Part shown: positions 37,486 to 48,875 of the stretch, piece after piece
Layout of the letters: each line of letters opens with the position of its first letter
Position numbering within the stretch: position 1 is the stretch's first letter
Assembly (NCBI RefSeq): GCF_030035675.1
Contig: NC_084482.1
Span: 225,599,943-225,663,942, forward strand
DNA: 64,000 nt
Direction of reading: 5' to 3'
From: Rhineura floridana
Lineage: Eukaryota; Chordata; Lepidosauria; Squamata; Rhineuridae
Program-made: the position numbers and the translations under genes
Notes under the pieces: generated by a model
What the model was told of the DNA's origin: nothing
What the model saw: only the letters and a program-made list of their open reading frames with translations
Database searches by the model: none

Positions 37486-38861
37486 TTAAATGGTTTTTCC
37501 CATGTGAGTTGTATGATGTGCATTAAGTTTACTGCTATCACTGAAGCTCTTTCCACACTCCATGCATTTATATGGTTTCTCCCCTGTGTGTTCTCGTTGA
37601 TGTCTAGAGAGGGCACCGTTAGCACTGAAGTTCTTTCCACACTCCATGCACTGAAAAGGTTTCTCCTCTGTGTGAGTTCGTTGATGTTCAGTGAAGCTAC
37701 ATTTCGCAATGAAGCTCTTTCCACACTCCCTGCATTTAAAGGGTTTCTCCCCTGTGTGGGTTATTTGATGTAAAGTTAAAAGATCATTGCGAATAAAACC
37801 CTTTCCACACTCCCTGCATTTAAATGGTTTCTCCCCAGTGTGCGTTCGGCAATGTAAAGTAAGGTTACCGCTCTCACTAAAACTCTTTCCACATTCCATA
37901 CATTTAAATGGTTTCTCCCCCGTGTGTGTTCGTAGATGTACGGTAATATGACTGCTCATTCTAAAACTCTTTCCACAGTCTGTGCATTTAAATGGTTTTT
38001 CCCCTGTGTGTATTCTGTGATGCACCTTAAGTTTACTGCTCGCACTGAAGCTCTTTCCACATTCCTTGCATTCAAATCTGTTCTTCCCTGTATGTGCTCG
38101 TTGATGTGAAGTTAAGTTACTTCTGTTACTGAAGCATTTCCCACACTCCATGCATTCATACGGTTTCTCCTCCATGTGGATTCTTTGATGTGAAGTAAGG
38201 GAATCATTCCGACTGAAGCTCTTTCCACACTCGATGCATTTAAAGGGTTTCTCCCCTGCATGGGTTCTTTGATGTGAAGTAAGGGAATCCTTTCGACTGA
38301 AGCTCTTTCCATATTCAATGCATTTAAAGGGTTTCTCCCCTGCATGGGTTCTTTGATGTGAAGTAAGGGAATCCTTTCGACTGAAGTTCTTCCCACATTC
38401 CATGCATTTATATGGTTTCTCCCCTGTGTGTGTTCTTTCATGTAAAGTAAGGTGACTGCTCTGACTGAAGCTCTTTCCACACTCGATGCATTTAAAGGGT
38501 TTCTCCGCTGTGTGGGTTCTTTCATGTACAGCAAGTGAATCCTTTCGACTGAAGCTCTTTCCACACTCTCTGCATTTATATGGCTTCTCCCCTGTGTGGG
38601 TTCTTTTATGTAAAGTAAGGTGACCGCTCTGACGAAAGCTTTTTCCACACTCCATGCACTTAAATGGTTTCTCCTCTGTGTGGGTTCTCTGATGCAAAGT
38701 CTTAGAAGTAGAGGATTTCTTCTTATTCTTTGACTGGTTTCTTTTACACTTTTTCGGTCCTCTGTGATTTCCAAACGTCTCATTCTGTGCTTCACGCTTG
38801 GTTGTTACCAATGGCATCATCTGTGATTCCCTGTAATTCTCCTTCTTCTGCCCATCATCTG
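37486..38861 (-). CDS. KRAB zinc-finger gene: terminal C2H2 exon A (intact)
   Basis: On the minus strand a strong acceptor (ctccctcttccccctcag) ends at 38862. The exon opens in phase 1 with ADDGQKENYRE, the pre-finger sequence typical of reptile zinc-finger terminal exons. After a short basic linker and one finger lacking its front half come 14 fingers of the [10 protein letters not shown] type and a stop at 37486. Fingers 4-6 are near copies ([26 protein letters not shown]). Finger 5 has CIEYGK, so it lacks its second zinc cysteine and probably does not fold. The frame is otherwise open. By family, the product would be a nuclear DNA-binding repressor. The exon joins in phase to the KRAB-B exon at 48625-48705; the first ATG inside the exon is not needed as a start. 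Confidence 0.82.
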
Positions 38862-39235
38862 CTGAGGGGGAAGAGGGAGAAAAAAAAGTCAGAATTTCAA
38901 GGCAAAGGCAAAGGATTTCATTACAGACAAGCTCAATAAGCTACTTCTCAACTTTTCCATTTCCACAGTTCTCCCCCTTTGTATCTCAAGCTGAAACCAA
39001 AGTTATCTGAATATTCTACAGTGTCACACACCATGAATTCTTCTCAGGTCCATATTCCACTTCATATCACTATGATATGACCCAGATGTGTCTTGTTTTT
39101 CCTCCTACCGTGATACAACTGAGATATATTTCTAAAATAATATGAAATAAGAAGTGGGGTTAAGGGGAAAAGAAACGCAGAAATGAAATTACTTTTTCAA
39201 GGAGAATAATACTGGCTTGGAAAATTATACAAGCT
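38862..39235. repeat. Duplicated intron flank, copy A
   Basis: The sequence upstream of exon A matches 44200-44475, for example gaaatgaaattactttttc and ccacttcatatcactatgat. It belongs to the tandem duplication of the zinc-finger module. Confidence 0.75.
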
Positions 39236-39386
39236 ATATCAGCAGAAGACGAGCAAATTAAATTCAGTTCACATTTCTACATTCATTTCTGATTTTTTAA
39301 AAAATCACCCTCATGAAAAATGTCCAGCATTAGTTCAAATGTATCCTAATAAACACATTTTCTGGTAGGGAGATTGGACTAATGTA

Positions 39387-39445
39387 CGCTCTGGGCTCCT
39401 GCTGGATGGGTGGGATATTCATCAAAAAATAAATCAATAAATAAA
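39387..39445 (+). mobile_element. L2-type 3' tail fragment
   Basis: It contains gctctgggctcctgctgga, then ggtgggatattcatcaaaa and a taaatcaataaataaa end. Confidence 0.55.
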
Positions 39446-39886
39446 GTACATATTTTTGCCAGCCATTTCTTGTCAAATACATTTTTGCTTGTTATTTTGA
39501 CTCATATATTCATTCTTACGCACACTTTCCACTAATATATCATTTTTGCAAACATTGGCTGGCTGGCAAACTACATCGCAAAGTCTGAATAAGTGCAGAT
39601 TTCCAAGGATGCCTGTGTCTGTGCGCACAGTTTCAGAAAGTGCAAATTGGATTAATTTGGCTTGAAATTCCCACCCATCCGAAGTCAGCTGCGAGGGGAA
39701 GAACTGTGAAAGAGACAGCCCCAGGAGAAAGCCTCAGGCTACAGCCCTCTTCGGTGAGCCAGAGAATGTTAGCAACAAAACCCTGATGCACGTAGTCAGT
39801 TACCGTAACCAGTAACATCAAAATCGTCAAAAGACGAGAATACCTTGGCCAAGTTACCTACCCTCATTATGCTTTCAGTTCCCTGC
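39446..39886. other. No recognised feature
   Basis: I recognised no gene or repeat in this intron segment. Confidence 0.35.
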
Positions 39887-39962
39887 AATGAATCCCTGCA
39901 TTGAGCAGGGGGTTGGACTCAATGGCCTTACAGGGCCCTTCCAACTCTACTATTCTATGATT
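39887..39962 (+). mobile_element. CR1 3' terminus, amniote-type
   Basis: It contains gcagggggttggactcaatg, gcccttccaactctactatt and the terminal ctatgattc, close to the classical CR1 end known from birds. Confidence 0.8.
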
Positions 39963-40619
39963 CATAATCCATAATAAAGGGTTTTGAGGGGGAAAAGTAA
40001 GATTAGAAAATTGAGAAAAACGGTAAGAGCTTTTCTTTCCACTTTTACCCCAGCTCACCTGTCGAATCGCCTTTACTGGCTAGATCCTAAGGTAGAGGCA
40101 GGACTGGATGAGTGCAGGCAGTCCTTTATGCAACCCAGTCCTCGAGTTGCTCAGGGCTTTAAAGTGTTTGAGGATGTATATAAGATATCATGTAACTTTA
40201 TAACTGGGGAGTCATTCCTTTCCCAGTACATAGAAACACCTCCCTTGTTAACAATCGCACAACATAGATCAGTTACCCCTGAAAATTCTACATGTTTGAA
40301 GTTGTGAATCAGACCATTGATCTATCTGGTCCAGAATTGTTGGCCCCGATACGCAGTGGCTCCCCCATGGACTAAAGCAGAGATTTTCTCCACACCTGCC
40401 ACCTTTCCCAAAGGCCCTTCTGTTGCAGAGAGAAGCCAGTTTTGTTACATGTATCTGACTGATGAAAACCCCCAATTCTCACTCCCTTCATGCTATGAGT
40501 GCCAGGTGAAGGTGGTGTCCTTCATCTGCCCTGCTGGGCAAGAGGACTATGACAAACTTCAACTGGAGAGCGACATCAGCTAGGAAAAGGTACATAACAA
40601 ATAGCAGCAAAGCAGTAAA
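39963..40619. other. Mostly unrecognised; SINE relic at about 40305-40440
   Basis: The text agaccattgatctatctggt and cagtggctcccccatggac resembles the reversed SINE tail. An 88-codon plus-strand ORF (40317-40583) overlaps this relic and has no family match I know. Confidence 0.35.
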
Positions 40620-40760
40620 TTTTTATTTTATTTCACAAAATCTATACACCACGATTGTAAACACTTCTAAGCAGTTTACCAAAAAAAGATCAATTCAAGA
40701 GTTAAAAACAAGTCATTAAAAACATTTTAAAACAAAACTAAAAAACATTAAACAAAACAT
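40620..40760 (-). mobile_element. L2-like tail fragment
   Basis: It contains aatctatacaccacgattgt and gtcattaaaaacattttaaa, typical of the reversed L2 3' UTR. Confidence 0.5.
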
Positions 40761-40957
40761 TTGTTTATATGGATAGACTTGGGTAAACCAAAAGGTTTTA
40801 AGCAGGTGCTGAAAGGAATACAGCAAATGAATGCATGTCAGTTTACAAAAGATATTAGCATAATCCACACAAAAAAATTAAAGGAAAATCAAAAGCCCGT
40901 ATACATCAAAATAACAACAGGATACTATGCTTACCTGGGAAAATAAAGTGAAGGAAC

Positions 40958-41232
40958 TATTTAAGAACAGAAGAAGAGCCTGCTGGGTCAGGCCAATGTG
41001 CCATCCCCTGCAGCATCTTTTTCTCACAGTGGCCAACCAGATGCCCAGGGGAAGCTCGTAAGCAGGACTTGAGTGCACTCTTCCCTCCTGCCGTTTCCAG
41101 CCACTGGTATTCACAAGCGTGCTGCCTCCCCACACGGAGACATGAATTTGTCTAACCCCTTTTAAAGCCATCAAAGAGAGGGAGAAAAACTTTTCTCTAT
41201 GTGCAACATTTCCTCATAGGGAAGTTGCTACA
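40958..41232 (-). mobile_element. CR1 3' end (minus)
   Basis: It contains the reversed terminus (agaagaagagcctgctgggt), then cacagtggccaaccagatgc and the end of ORF2. It is older than the copy at 60180. Confidence 0.75.
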
Positions 41233-41257
41233 TAAGAACCCACGTCGGTTCCATCAC

Positions 41258-41440
41258 CAACTGTTCTAGGGCACAGTCATTGAAGGCATGTAGAAATTTT
41301 ACTTCCATGTCATGACTGGAACACCCTGTCTATGTGAGGGTAGTTCAAAGTCCCTCATTACTACAACATTTCCTAATTTGGATGCTTCCTCAATTTCATT
41401 CTTCATCTCAAGATCTCGATGGGCATTTTGATCAGGGGGA
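41258..41440 (-). mobile_element. CR1 endonuclease fragment, module copy B
   Basis: It matches 34537-34668 and 35320-35380 together, so it shows the uninterrupted state before the CR1 and L2 insertions in copy C. Confidence 0.7.
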
Positions 41441-41661
41441 ATTATTATTGGGGTCTGGTATCACCACCCACAATGATTGTTTTCTTTTACAATTCATTTT
41501 AGTTACGTGTTTAACAAAATGTGAATACTGCTGAAGTGTAATTAAAACCTCTAAGTAGTTTACAAAGAATATAAAATATGTATTAAAACTATCAAGAAAA
41601 ATCAACATTTAAAAAGTTTAAAAAGCAAAATGAATAAGATCTACAGTTAAAAGTATACTGA

Positions 41662-41757
41662 ATGATGCTGGATTGCCTTCAAATCGATCCTGACTTCTGG
41701 CGACCCTGTGAATAGGGTTTTTGTGGTAAGTGGTATTCAGAGGTGGTTTACCAGCAC
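41662..41757 (-). mobile_element. Sauria-type SINE 3' part (minus)
   Basis: It contains ccttcaaatcgatcctgac, tggcgaccctgtgaatagg and ttcagaggtggtttacc. It is present in module copy B and absent from copy C. Confidence 0.65.
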
Positions 41758-41789
41758 CTGGAAAAGTGGCCATTACATACAAGATTTAG

Positions 41790-42220
41790 CATTATTATTA
41801 TTATTATTATTTCATCTATTAATTGCTTCACACAAGATATCTCAAAAATGCCAACAAAAACATTTCATACATCAAAACGATTTAAAACCTTTTTTTAAAA
41901 TTTAACAGAAATAGAGGCTGGGATAAATATGTCCATTTTAAGAGGTTGGTTGAAAAAAAGGAAGGTCTTCAATAGGCACCCAAAAGAAAATAGAGACGGC
42001 GCCTGTCTGATATGTAATGGGAAGGAGTTCCAAAGGCTAGGTGCCACCACAGTAAAGATCAGTTCCTATGCCATACAGAATGGATGTCCTGATGAGATGT
42101 TACATGCAAGAGGCCCTCTCCTGCACATTGCAGTGATTGGTTGGATATATAAGAGATGATCTAGGTATCCTGGTCCCAAGTGGTATAGGATTGTAATCTT
42201 TGGTAGACTGTAAGATTAAA
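41790..42220 (-). mobile_element. L2-like 3' region (minus), module copy B
   Basis: It contains ggaaggtcttcaataggcac, ggaaggagttccaaaggcta and ggccctctcctgcacattg, the reversed L2 3' UTR. The equivalent in copy C (35510-35835) has lost its middle. Confidence 0.65.
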
Positions 42221-42229
42221 CTTAACTAC

Positions 42230-42696
<467 letters not shown>

Positions 42697-42920
42697 TTAA
42701 AGTAAGATGACTGCTCTTACTGAAACTCTTTCCACACTCCGTGCATTGGGGCAAAGTCTGAGAGAGGATTTCTTCTTCCAGTTCTTTGGCTGGTTTCTTG
42801 CAGACGTTTTTGGTCCCCTGTGATTTCCAAACGTCTCTTTTTCTGCTCCACACTTAGCCAATGTTACCAGTGACATCATCTGTGGTTCCCTATAATTCTC
42901 ATTCTTCAGTCCATCATCTC
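42697..42920 (-). pseudogene. Zinc-finger terminal exon B: damaged, but acceptor kept
   Basis: A strong acceptor (cccttccctcctccccctcag) ends at 42921, and the exon opens as GDDGLKNENYREPQMMSLV, parallel to exon A. A frameshift after KKKSS moves the reading frame away from the fingers, giving about 74 residues that end at 42697. If spliced to KRAB-B (phase 1, compatible) it would make a KRAB protein with no fingers. It lies 5.7 kb from KRAB-B, closer than exon A. I infer a possible decoy last exon; expression is unknown. Confidence 0.75.
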
Positions 42921-43020
42921 CTGAGGGGGAGGAGGGAAGGGAAAAAATCACATTGAAATTTCAAGGCAAAGACAAAGGATCTCATCATAAATCAAGCCCA
43001 ATTTTATGCTTCTTAGTTCT

Positions 43021-44175
43021 TGTTGTTGTTGCTATGTGCCTTCAAGTCAATTACGACTTATGGTGACCCTATGAATCAGTGACCTCCAGGAGCATCTGTC
43101 GTGAATCACCCTGTTCAGATCTTGTAAGTTCAGGTCTATGGCTTCCTTTATGGAATCAATCCACCTCTTGTTTGGCCTTCCTCTTTTTCTACTCCCTTCT
43201 GTTTTCCCCAGCATCACTGTCTTTTCTAGTGAAACATGTCTTCTCATGATGTGTCCAAAGTATGATAACCTCAGTTTCATCATTTTAGCTTCTAGTGACA
43301 GTTCTGGTTTAATTTGTTCTAACACCCAATTAGTTGCCTTTTTCGCAGTCCATGGTATGCGCAAAGCTCTCCTCCAACACCACATTTCAAATGAGTTGAT
43401 TTTTCTCTTACCCACTTTTTTCACTGTCCAACTTTCACATCCATACATAGAGATCGGAAGTACCATGGTCTGAATGATCCTGACTTTGGTGTTCAGTGAC
43501 ACATCTTTGCACTTGAGGATCTTTTCTAGTTTTCTCACAGCTGCCCTCCCCAATCCTAGCCTTCTTCTGATTTCTTGACTATTGTCTCCATTTTGGTTAA
43601 TGACTGTGCCAAGGTATTGATAATCCTTGACAAGTTTAGTGTCCTCATTGTCAACTGTAAAGTTACATAAATCTTCTGTTGTCATTACTTTAGTCTTCTT
43701 GACATTCAGCTGTAGTCCTGCTTTTGTGCTTTCCTCTTTAACTTTCATCAGCATTCGTTTCAAATCATTACTCGTTTCTGCTAAGAGTATGGTATCATCT
43801 GCATATCTTAAATTATTGATGTTTCTCCCTCCACTTTTCACACTTCCTTCATCTTGGTCCAATCCCGCTTTCCGTATGATATGTTCTGTGTACAGATTAA
43901 ATGAATAGGGTGATAAAATACACCCCTGTCTCACACGCTTTCCGATGGGAAACCAATCGGTTTCTCCATATTCTGTCCTTACAGTAGCTTCTTGTCCAGA
44001 GTATAGGTTGCGCATCAGGACAATCAGATGCTGTGGCACCGCCATTTCTTTTAAAGCAGCTTTGACCATTCTGCCTTGGGTGCCCCTGCTAGGAGTCTAG
44101 CCTTTTGGTCTAGACTCCTGATGGCATTGCTCTCAGCTTCTTCAACATTCTCAAACCCCCTGACCACGTTAAGGT
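43021..44175 (-). mobile_element. BovB LINE, 5'-truncated, long open frame
   Basis: An open minus frame of 340 codons (43047-44069) covers the later part of reverse transcriptase (RQGCILSPYSFNLY, INNLRYADDTILLAE with the YADD catalytic motif) through the C-terminal GHIMRR, RGRPNKRWIDSIKEA and VIHDRCSW. The BovB 3' end is at 43021 (ttgttgttgttgctatgtgc in reverse). It is the best preserved BovB here and lies in the duplicated intron flank of module B, absent from module A, so it inserted after the duplication or was lost from A. Confidence 0.9.
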
Positions 44176-44199
44176 GTGCATCCGAAAGGGGGTCTTAGT

Positions 44200-44475
44200 T
44201 TTTACATCTCCACAGTTCTGTGCCTTTCTTTTTGTGTGCCCAGCTGAAACCAAGGTTATCGGAATATTCTGCAGTGTCACAGAACATGAATTCCTCTCAG
44301 GTCCATATTCCACTTCGTATCACTAGGCCCAGATGTGTCTTGTTTTTCCTCATACCGTGATACAACAGAGATATATTTCTAAAATAATACGCAATAAGAA
44401 GTGGGGTTAGGGGGAAGAGAAATGCAGAAATGAAATTACTTTTTCTAGGAGAATACTGGCTTGGAAAATTACTGT
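44200..44475. repeat. Duplicated intron flank, copy B
   Basis: It matches 38965-39235 in order, for example ggaatattctgcagtgtcac, tccatattccacttcgtatc and gaaatgaaattactttttct. Confidence 0.75.
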
Positions 44476-46290
44476 TAAAATACATTATATATGATTGGGA
44501 GCTGTTTAAAAACACAATATTAGAAGCTCCACTGGAGCGTATGCCGCAGTTCAGGAAAGGTGTGATCAGGGCCAAGAGGATGCCGTGGTAAATAAGCAAA
44601 GTCAAAGACACCTTTAGAGTCAAGTAGGCTTCCTTCAAAAAAATGGAACACAGACACAAACTTTGCAAAAGAAATGCAAATAGACAATAAGAGATGCTAA
44701 CAAAGAACTTGAAGAGCACATTGCTAAAAACACAAAGACCAAGAAATTTTTTTAAATACACAAGTAACAGGAGACCGTCTACAGGGGCGGTCGGTCCTTG
44801 GATGACAACAGAGTCAAAAGAGCGCTGTAGAGATGTGGAATGAATTCTTGGCATCTATCTTCACTGCTGAAGACATAAGGCAGATCTTGGACTAACTTTT
44901 GCAGGAAGGGAGACTGAGATAGTTCTAGGCCTAATAGACAAGATAAAAACTGACAAATTGCCAGGTCCAGATGGCATCCATCCAAGAGTTTCAAAGAACT
45001 CGAATGTGGAATTGCGGATCTTCTAACAAACATATGTATCTTCTCTTTAATATCAGCCTCCATACCCGAGGACTGGAAAGTGTTCCATGTAACACCAATT
45101 TTTAGAAAGGGATTCAGGGGGGATCCTGGAAATTACACATCAGTTTGCTTAATGTCTGTTCTGGGGAAACTGATGGAAATGGTTGTTTTCAGAGAAAATT
45201 ACCAAACATCGATGAATAAGCCTTGCTGTGATTTCAGCATAGTTTCTGCAATGGTAAGTCCTGTCTCACTAATTTTTTAGAGTTCTTTGAGAGTGTCAAC
45301 AGGCACAGAGACAGAGGTGATCCATTTGACTTAGACTTCCAGACAGCTTTTGAAAAAGCCCGTACACCATTGCAATGGCGACCTAGTATGCGGCAGCTGT
45401 GAAATACACGGATTCCATGCTAGGGGGAGATGGAAAAGGAACTGAAAATAAAACTGCCAGTATCATCATGCAGTTATAGAAATATGAGGCAACCACACTA
45501 GGAAAGCTGTGTACAGTTCTGGTTGCCTCACCTCAAAAGTAACTGGAAACGGTTCAAAAAAGGGCATCCAAAATGAACAAAGCGATGGAGCAAATCCTCT
45601 CTGAGGAAAGGTTGCAGCCTTTGGGCTCTTTAGTTTAGAGGAAAGGTAACAGCCTGGCTGGGAGTCCAGAGTCTGTGAGTTGAAATTCTCGCTTGTGTCT
45701 CCTGGGTGTCAAGGGCCAGCTAAAGATCACCCCCCCAGTGAGTGGCTCAGGGGTTACATGCCCTGCCACTTGTGCAGCCATGGGGAAGCTGCATAGTCCC
45801 AAGGAGCCCAGTTGTCCCCCAGCGGGCAGTTGTGGACAAGGAAGGGGCTGGCTTGTGCAGCTGTGGCAAGCTGAGCAGGCCCTAGTCAGTTGGGGAGGAC
45901 TAGCCTCAGAGGGAGGCAATGGGAAACCCCCTCTGAATACCGCTTACCATGAAATCTCTACTCATAGGGTTGCCATAAGTCGGAATCGACTTGAAGATAG
46001 TCCATTTCCATTTCAAGTAAGAGGTTTCATGACAGACGTGTATATATTTAAGCATGGTGTGAAGAAAGTGGACAGTGGAAAGCTTTTCTCCCTCTCTCAT
46101 AACACGAGAACTTGTTGACATACAGTGAAGCTGGAAGTGGAAGATTCAGGACTGACCAAAAAAAGTCCTTCTTCAAGCAGCGCATAGTTCAACTATGGAA
46201 TTTGCTCCCACAAGTGGCAGTGATGGCCACCAACATGAATGGCTTTAAAAGAGGATTAGACAAATGCCAGGAGGCTATCAATGGCCACTA
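44476..46290 (+). mobile_element. Old CR1 LINE (plus), split by a SINE
   Basis: Decayed CR1 ORF2 starts before the reverse-transcriptase domain. KLPGPDGIHPRV, IPEDWKVFHVTPIFRKG and GDPGNYTSVCLMSVLGKLME can be read, then SLEETVTA-type decay, LWNLLPQ-like and WLKED-like ends to 46290. The SINE at 45645-46013 interrupts it between two conserved stretches. Many stop codons are present. Confidence 0.8.
45645..46013 (+). mobile_element. Long Sauria-type SINE nested in CR1
   Basis: Head remnant (agcctggctgggagtccaga) is followed by the long middle (gtggctcaggggttacatgc) and the BovB-like 3' end (gtcggaatcgacttgaagat). It belongs to the same subfamily as 30871-31261. Confidence 0.8.
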
Positions 46291-47195
46291 ACTATATTTA
46301 TTTACTTATTTTGTTTATTTAAAACTGTTCAGAGTTTTTAACATCTCACATGCCTACCCATGGACCAGTCTTGGCCCACCAGACCTCCCTGTTTGGCTCA
46401 CAAGGCTGCTTTAGGGAAACCACGCCCACCTGCCCCATACCTGATTATGCATGACGTCAGATGTGGGGCAGGCAAGGGAACAACCAGGAGCTTAATGTTT
46501 GCTGTGCTGGAGCGAGGCGGCTTTCACCAGCTCATCAGCTGATGGGCTGTAGGAGGGGGAATCGTCTCCTTCCCCCTTTGAGTGCTTTGCAGCTTTAAGA
46601 CAGCCGCCATGCTCTCAACAGGGCGACTGTTGCACTCAAGTCCTGCTTGCATGCTTCACATGGGCTTGTCTTTGAAAGGGGAAGCGTGGGGAGACTTAGC
46701 CCTGCACTAAGTGGTGTGCAGTTAAAAAAAAACAAAATAAGCCGAACAAAAATGCCACCTGAAGCAAATAACGTAACAATATTAAAAGGAGATGAAAGCA
46801 ACTAAGAGAGACCTTCAGAAATCCACTGCCAGGGACAGCAAGCTTCCCGTTGTGTGCCAGAAGCCCATATTGTATATTGATTTGTAATATCTAAGTCTAA
46901 GAGGCTCTTGCACCATTTCATTTTCTTTTCTCCAGTTTGAGCGGAGGGTTTTTTATTTAATGCTGGGAAGTCTACCGAGCTCCCAGGCGTATAACATCAA
47001 AACAATGATAAAAGCTGTCAGTTCTTTCCTGACCTTCTTGTTTCCAACTGACACCCGACTGATGCCTGTAATGCAAAAGATGTGCATATCGGCAAATGAA
47101 TTGAGAGACGGCTATAGACTGAGAAGTGCGAAAGGTTCCCAAGGTAACGTGTCATTTTTCCCATCATTTGCCCCTTTTTTCCTCAAAAAAGGAGT
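46291..47195. other. Unclassified; possible CR1 3' UTR remnant at about 46615-46680
   Basis: The text tgttgcactcaagtcctgct resembles the CR1 3' UTR. The preceding part (agctcatcagctgatgggct) looks repetitive, but I cannot name it. No gene was recognised. Confidence 0.35.
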
Positions 47196-47700
47196 GTGTT
47201 AAGCCCCACAGTTTACCAGTCTCCTGGACTTGGACACTCGTCGTTCTATTACTTCATGGGAAGACTCCAAGGTTTTCTTTGTCCTGGGACTTAGTAGGTG
47301 AGACTTATTCATTCTTTTCCATTGTTGCTCTTAGATTTCACAGGATGTCTAGAACTGCATGACTATATCACTGTATAACAATATACTTTAAAGCTTGAAT
47401 AATACTATCTATTTAACTGAACAGGCTTTGTGTAACAGCCTGACATGTTCAGTTATAATACTTTGCCTTGAGAATTTAAGTCAGTTTACTGGCTAAAGCC
47501 AGGAATGCATGTTACCTGTGTAACTAAGGATTAAGTGTGTATGAAATAAACATTATTTATTTGTTTGTGTGAAGATCTCATTATTTTGCTGATAAATCCC
47601 TAGTCCTAAGAGAACCTTTGGTGGGATTGTCCTCTTTTGATTGGCGCCTGTGGATATCTCCAATGTTCAGAGACAGGGCGCACTTAGATCAGCACAGAAT
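47196..47700 (+). other. Possible solo LTR-like repeat, low confidence
   Basis: It begins tgttaagcccc, has an aataaa signal near 47545 and is followed at 47701 by ttggtgacagg. No target repeat was confirmed. It may instead be an unrelated repeat. Confidence 0.25.
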
Positions 47701-47819
47701 TTGGTGACAGGAGCTCTGCGGAGCCACAAGGTTAACAGGGAATTCTTGTGACCCCTTGGTGCATCCTCGAGAAAGAGGTAGCGCAGACTATTTCATTCTG
47801 AATACAAATTGCAAGGACA

Positions 47820-48206
47820 ACTGTGAGAACAGCAGGAGGGAGCAACTACAGGCATACCCCGCTTAACGTCGCTTCACTTAGTCACCTCGCTATAACATAC
47901 ATGCTCCATACTCCACCATGCCCCCCTTAACGTACGCGCGCTTCGCAATCAGGGACACTTAATGGCGTGACACCGCTGCCATCTAGTGGCAATTGCAGTG
48001 CAGTACATGCATAGATAATTGCTTCACTTTAAGTACATTTTCACTTTACATACACGCTCCGGTCCCATTGCATATGTTAAAGCGGGGTATGCCTGTATTA
48101 CACTCCAATCCTGCTTGCTCACTTCTCACAGGCATCAACTGTGAGGACAGGATGCTAGACTAGATGCTCCACCTTTGGCCTGATACAGCAGGGCTCTTCT
48201 TAAATT
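47820..48206 (+). mobile_element. CR1 3' end split by a MITE
   Basis: CR1 3' UTR texts (gagaacagcaggagggagc before, aatcctgcttgctcac and ggatgctagactagatgctc after) flank the MITE at 47849-48095. The end reads ggctcttcttaaattctcc. Confidence 0.65.
47849..48095. mobile_element. pogo/Tigger-like MITE in CR1
   Basis: This 247-bp element is flanked by TA on both sides. Its ends, caggcataccccgcttaac and, in reverse, caggcataccccgctttaac, are almost identical inverted repeats. It has no coding sequence and is probably moved by a Tigger-type transposase. Confidence 0.85.
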
Positions 48207-48208
48207 CT

Positions 48209-48545
48209 CCAGAACATTCTCCAGGAGAACTCCCACCCTGATGGGTTAATTTGACAGCAATGATAGGAACTACACAGGAATTATTGAGAACTGGGAAGCT
48301 TTCGCCCATGAGCATCCCAATTGCAGGTTGGACTTTGAAGAAGCACAAGTACAGGGCGAAAGGGACAAACGAGCTAAGCGGAAGGCGCATCAAGTAAATC
48401 CTCATCGTGACCGTCTTCCATCTGGAAACCGATGTCCTCACTTTGGGAGGCTGTGTGGATCCAGAATTGGCCTCCACAGACACTTAGAGACCCACCGTTA
48501 AAGATCTTATCCTGGAAGACACTCTTACTCAGCCAGGAGTGATCG
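48209..48545 (+). mobile_element. LINE 3' end with finger-like C-terminus
   Basis: The plus strand encodes LDFEEAQVQGERDKRAKR, then NPHRDRLPSGNRCPHFG, RLCGSRIGLHRHLETHR and a stop at about 48501, followed by a short tail (ctcttactcagccaggagtg). It is the same family as the nested LINE at 3461-4203. Confidence 0.6.
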
Positions 48546-48624
48546 CCAATGAATCAATACACAGGAACTGCAAAATCCTTCCATTCCCAAACAAAAGGAC
48601 CTCAAAACACAGCTAAGCATCTAC

Positions 48625-48705
48625 CTGCTGATGAAGCCACTTCTTCTTCGGGGTCCTGGATAAGCAGATCTTCTCCTTCTTCCCAACAGGAATTGAGGTC
48701 CGATT
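48625..48705 (-). CDS. KRAB zinc-finger gene: KRAB-B exon
   Basis: On the minus strand an acceptor (cttgtctttttccttgaaag) ends at 48706 and a donor (cag/gtagat) starts at 48624. The 81-bp exon is phase 1 on both sides. It reads ESDLNSCWEEGEDLLIQD, then PEEEVASSA. This matches the acidic KRAB-B box of reptile zinc-finger genes, which have a KPDLISWLEEGED-type core; here the core is degenerate at the K-P-D positions. It sits 10.2 kb after KRAB-A and 9.8 kb before exon A. In this family the B box supports, but does not by itself give, KRAB repression. The small size and repeat-rich flanks make it easy to miss. Confidence 0.72.
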
Positions 48706-48875
48706 CTTTCAAGGAAAAAGACAAGACTAGTTATTTTTGACCATAAAATATTCAGCCATTCCAAACAGAGCTTTCTAAAACTAAGCAGAGGCATATTTTT
48801 GATCTGTAAAGTCCTGTGAATAGAGTAGGGCCATGTGAAGCCAGTAGGATCAGTCTGGCACTTGTGTACAGGCAT

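Noticed and set aside
40317-40583. 88-codon plus-strand ORF as a host exon
   Set aside because: Its first part overlaps a diverged SINE and there are no clear splice sites or a recognisable domain.
44779-45063. 94-codon minus-strand ORF
   Set aside because: It is antisense to CR1 reverse-transcriptase coding on the plus strand.
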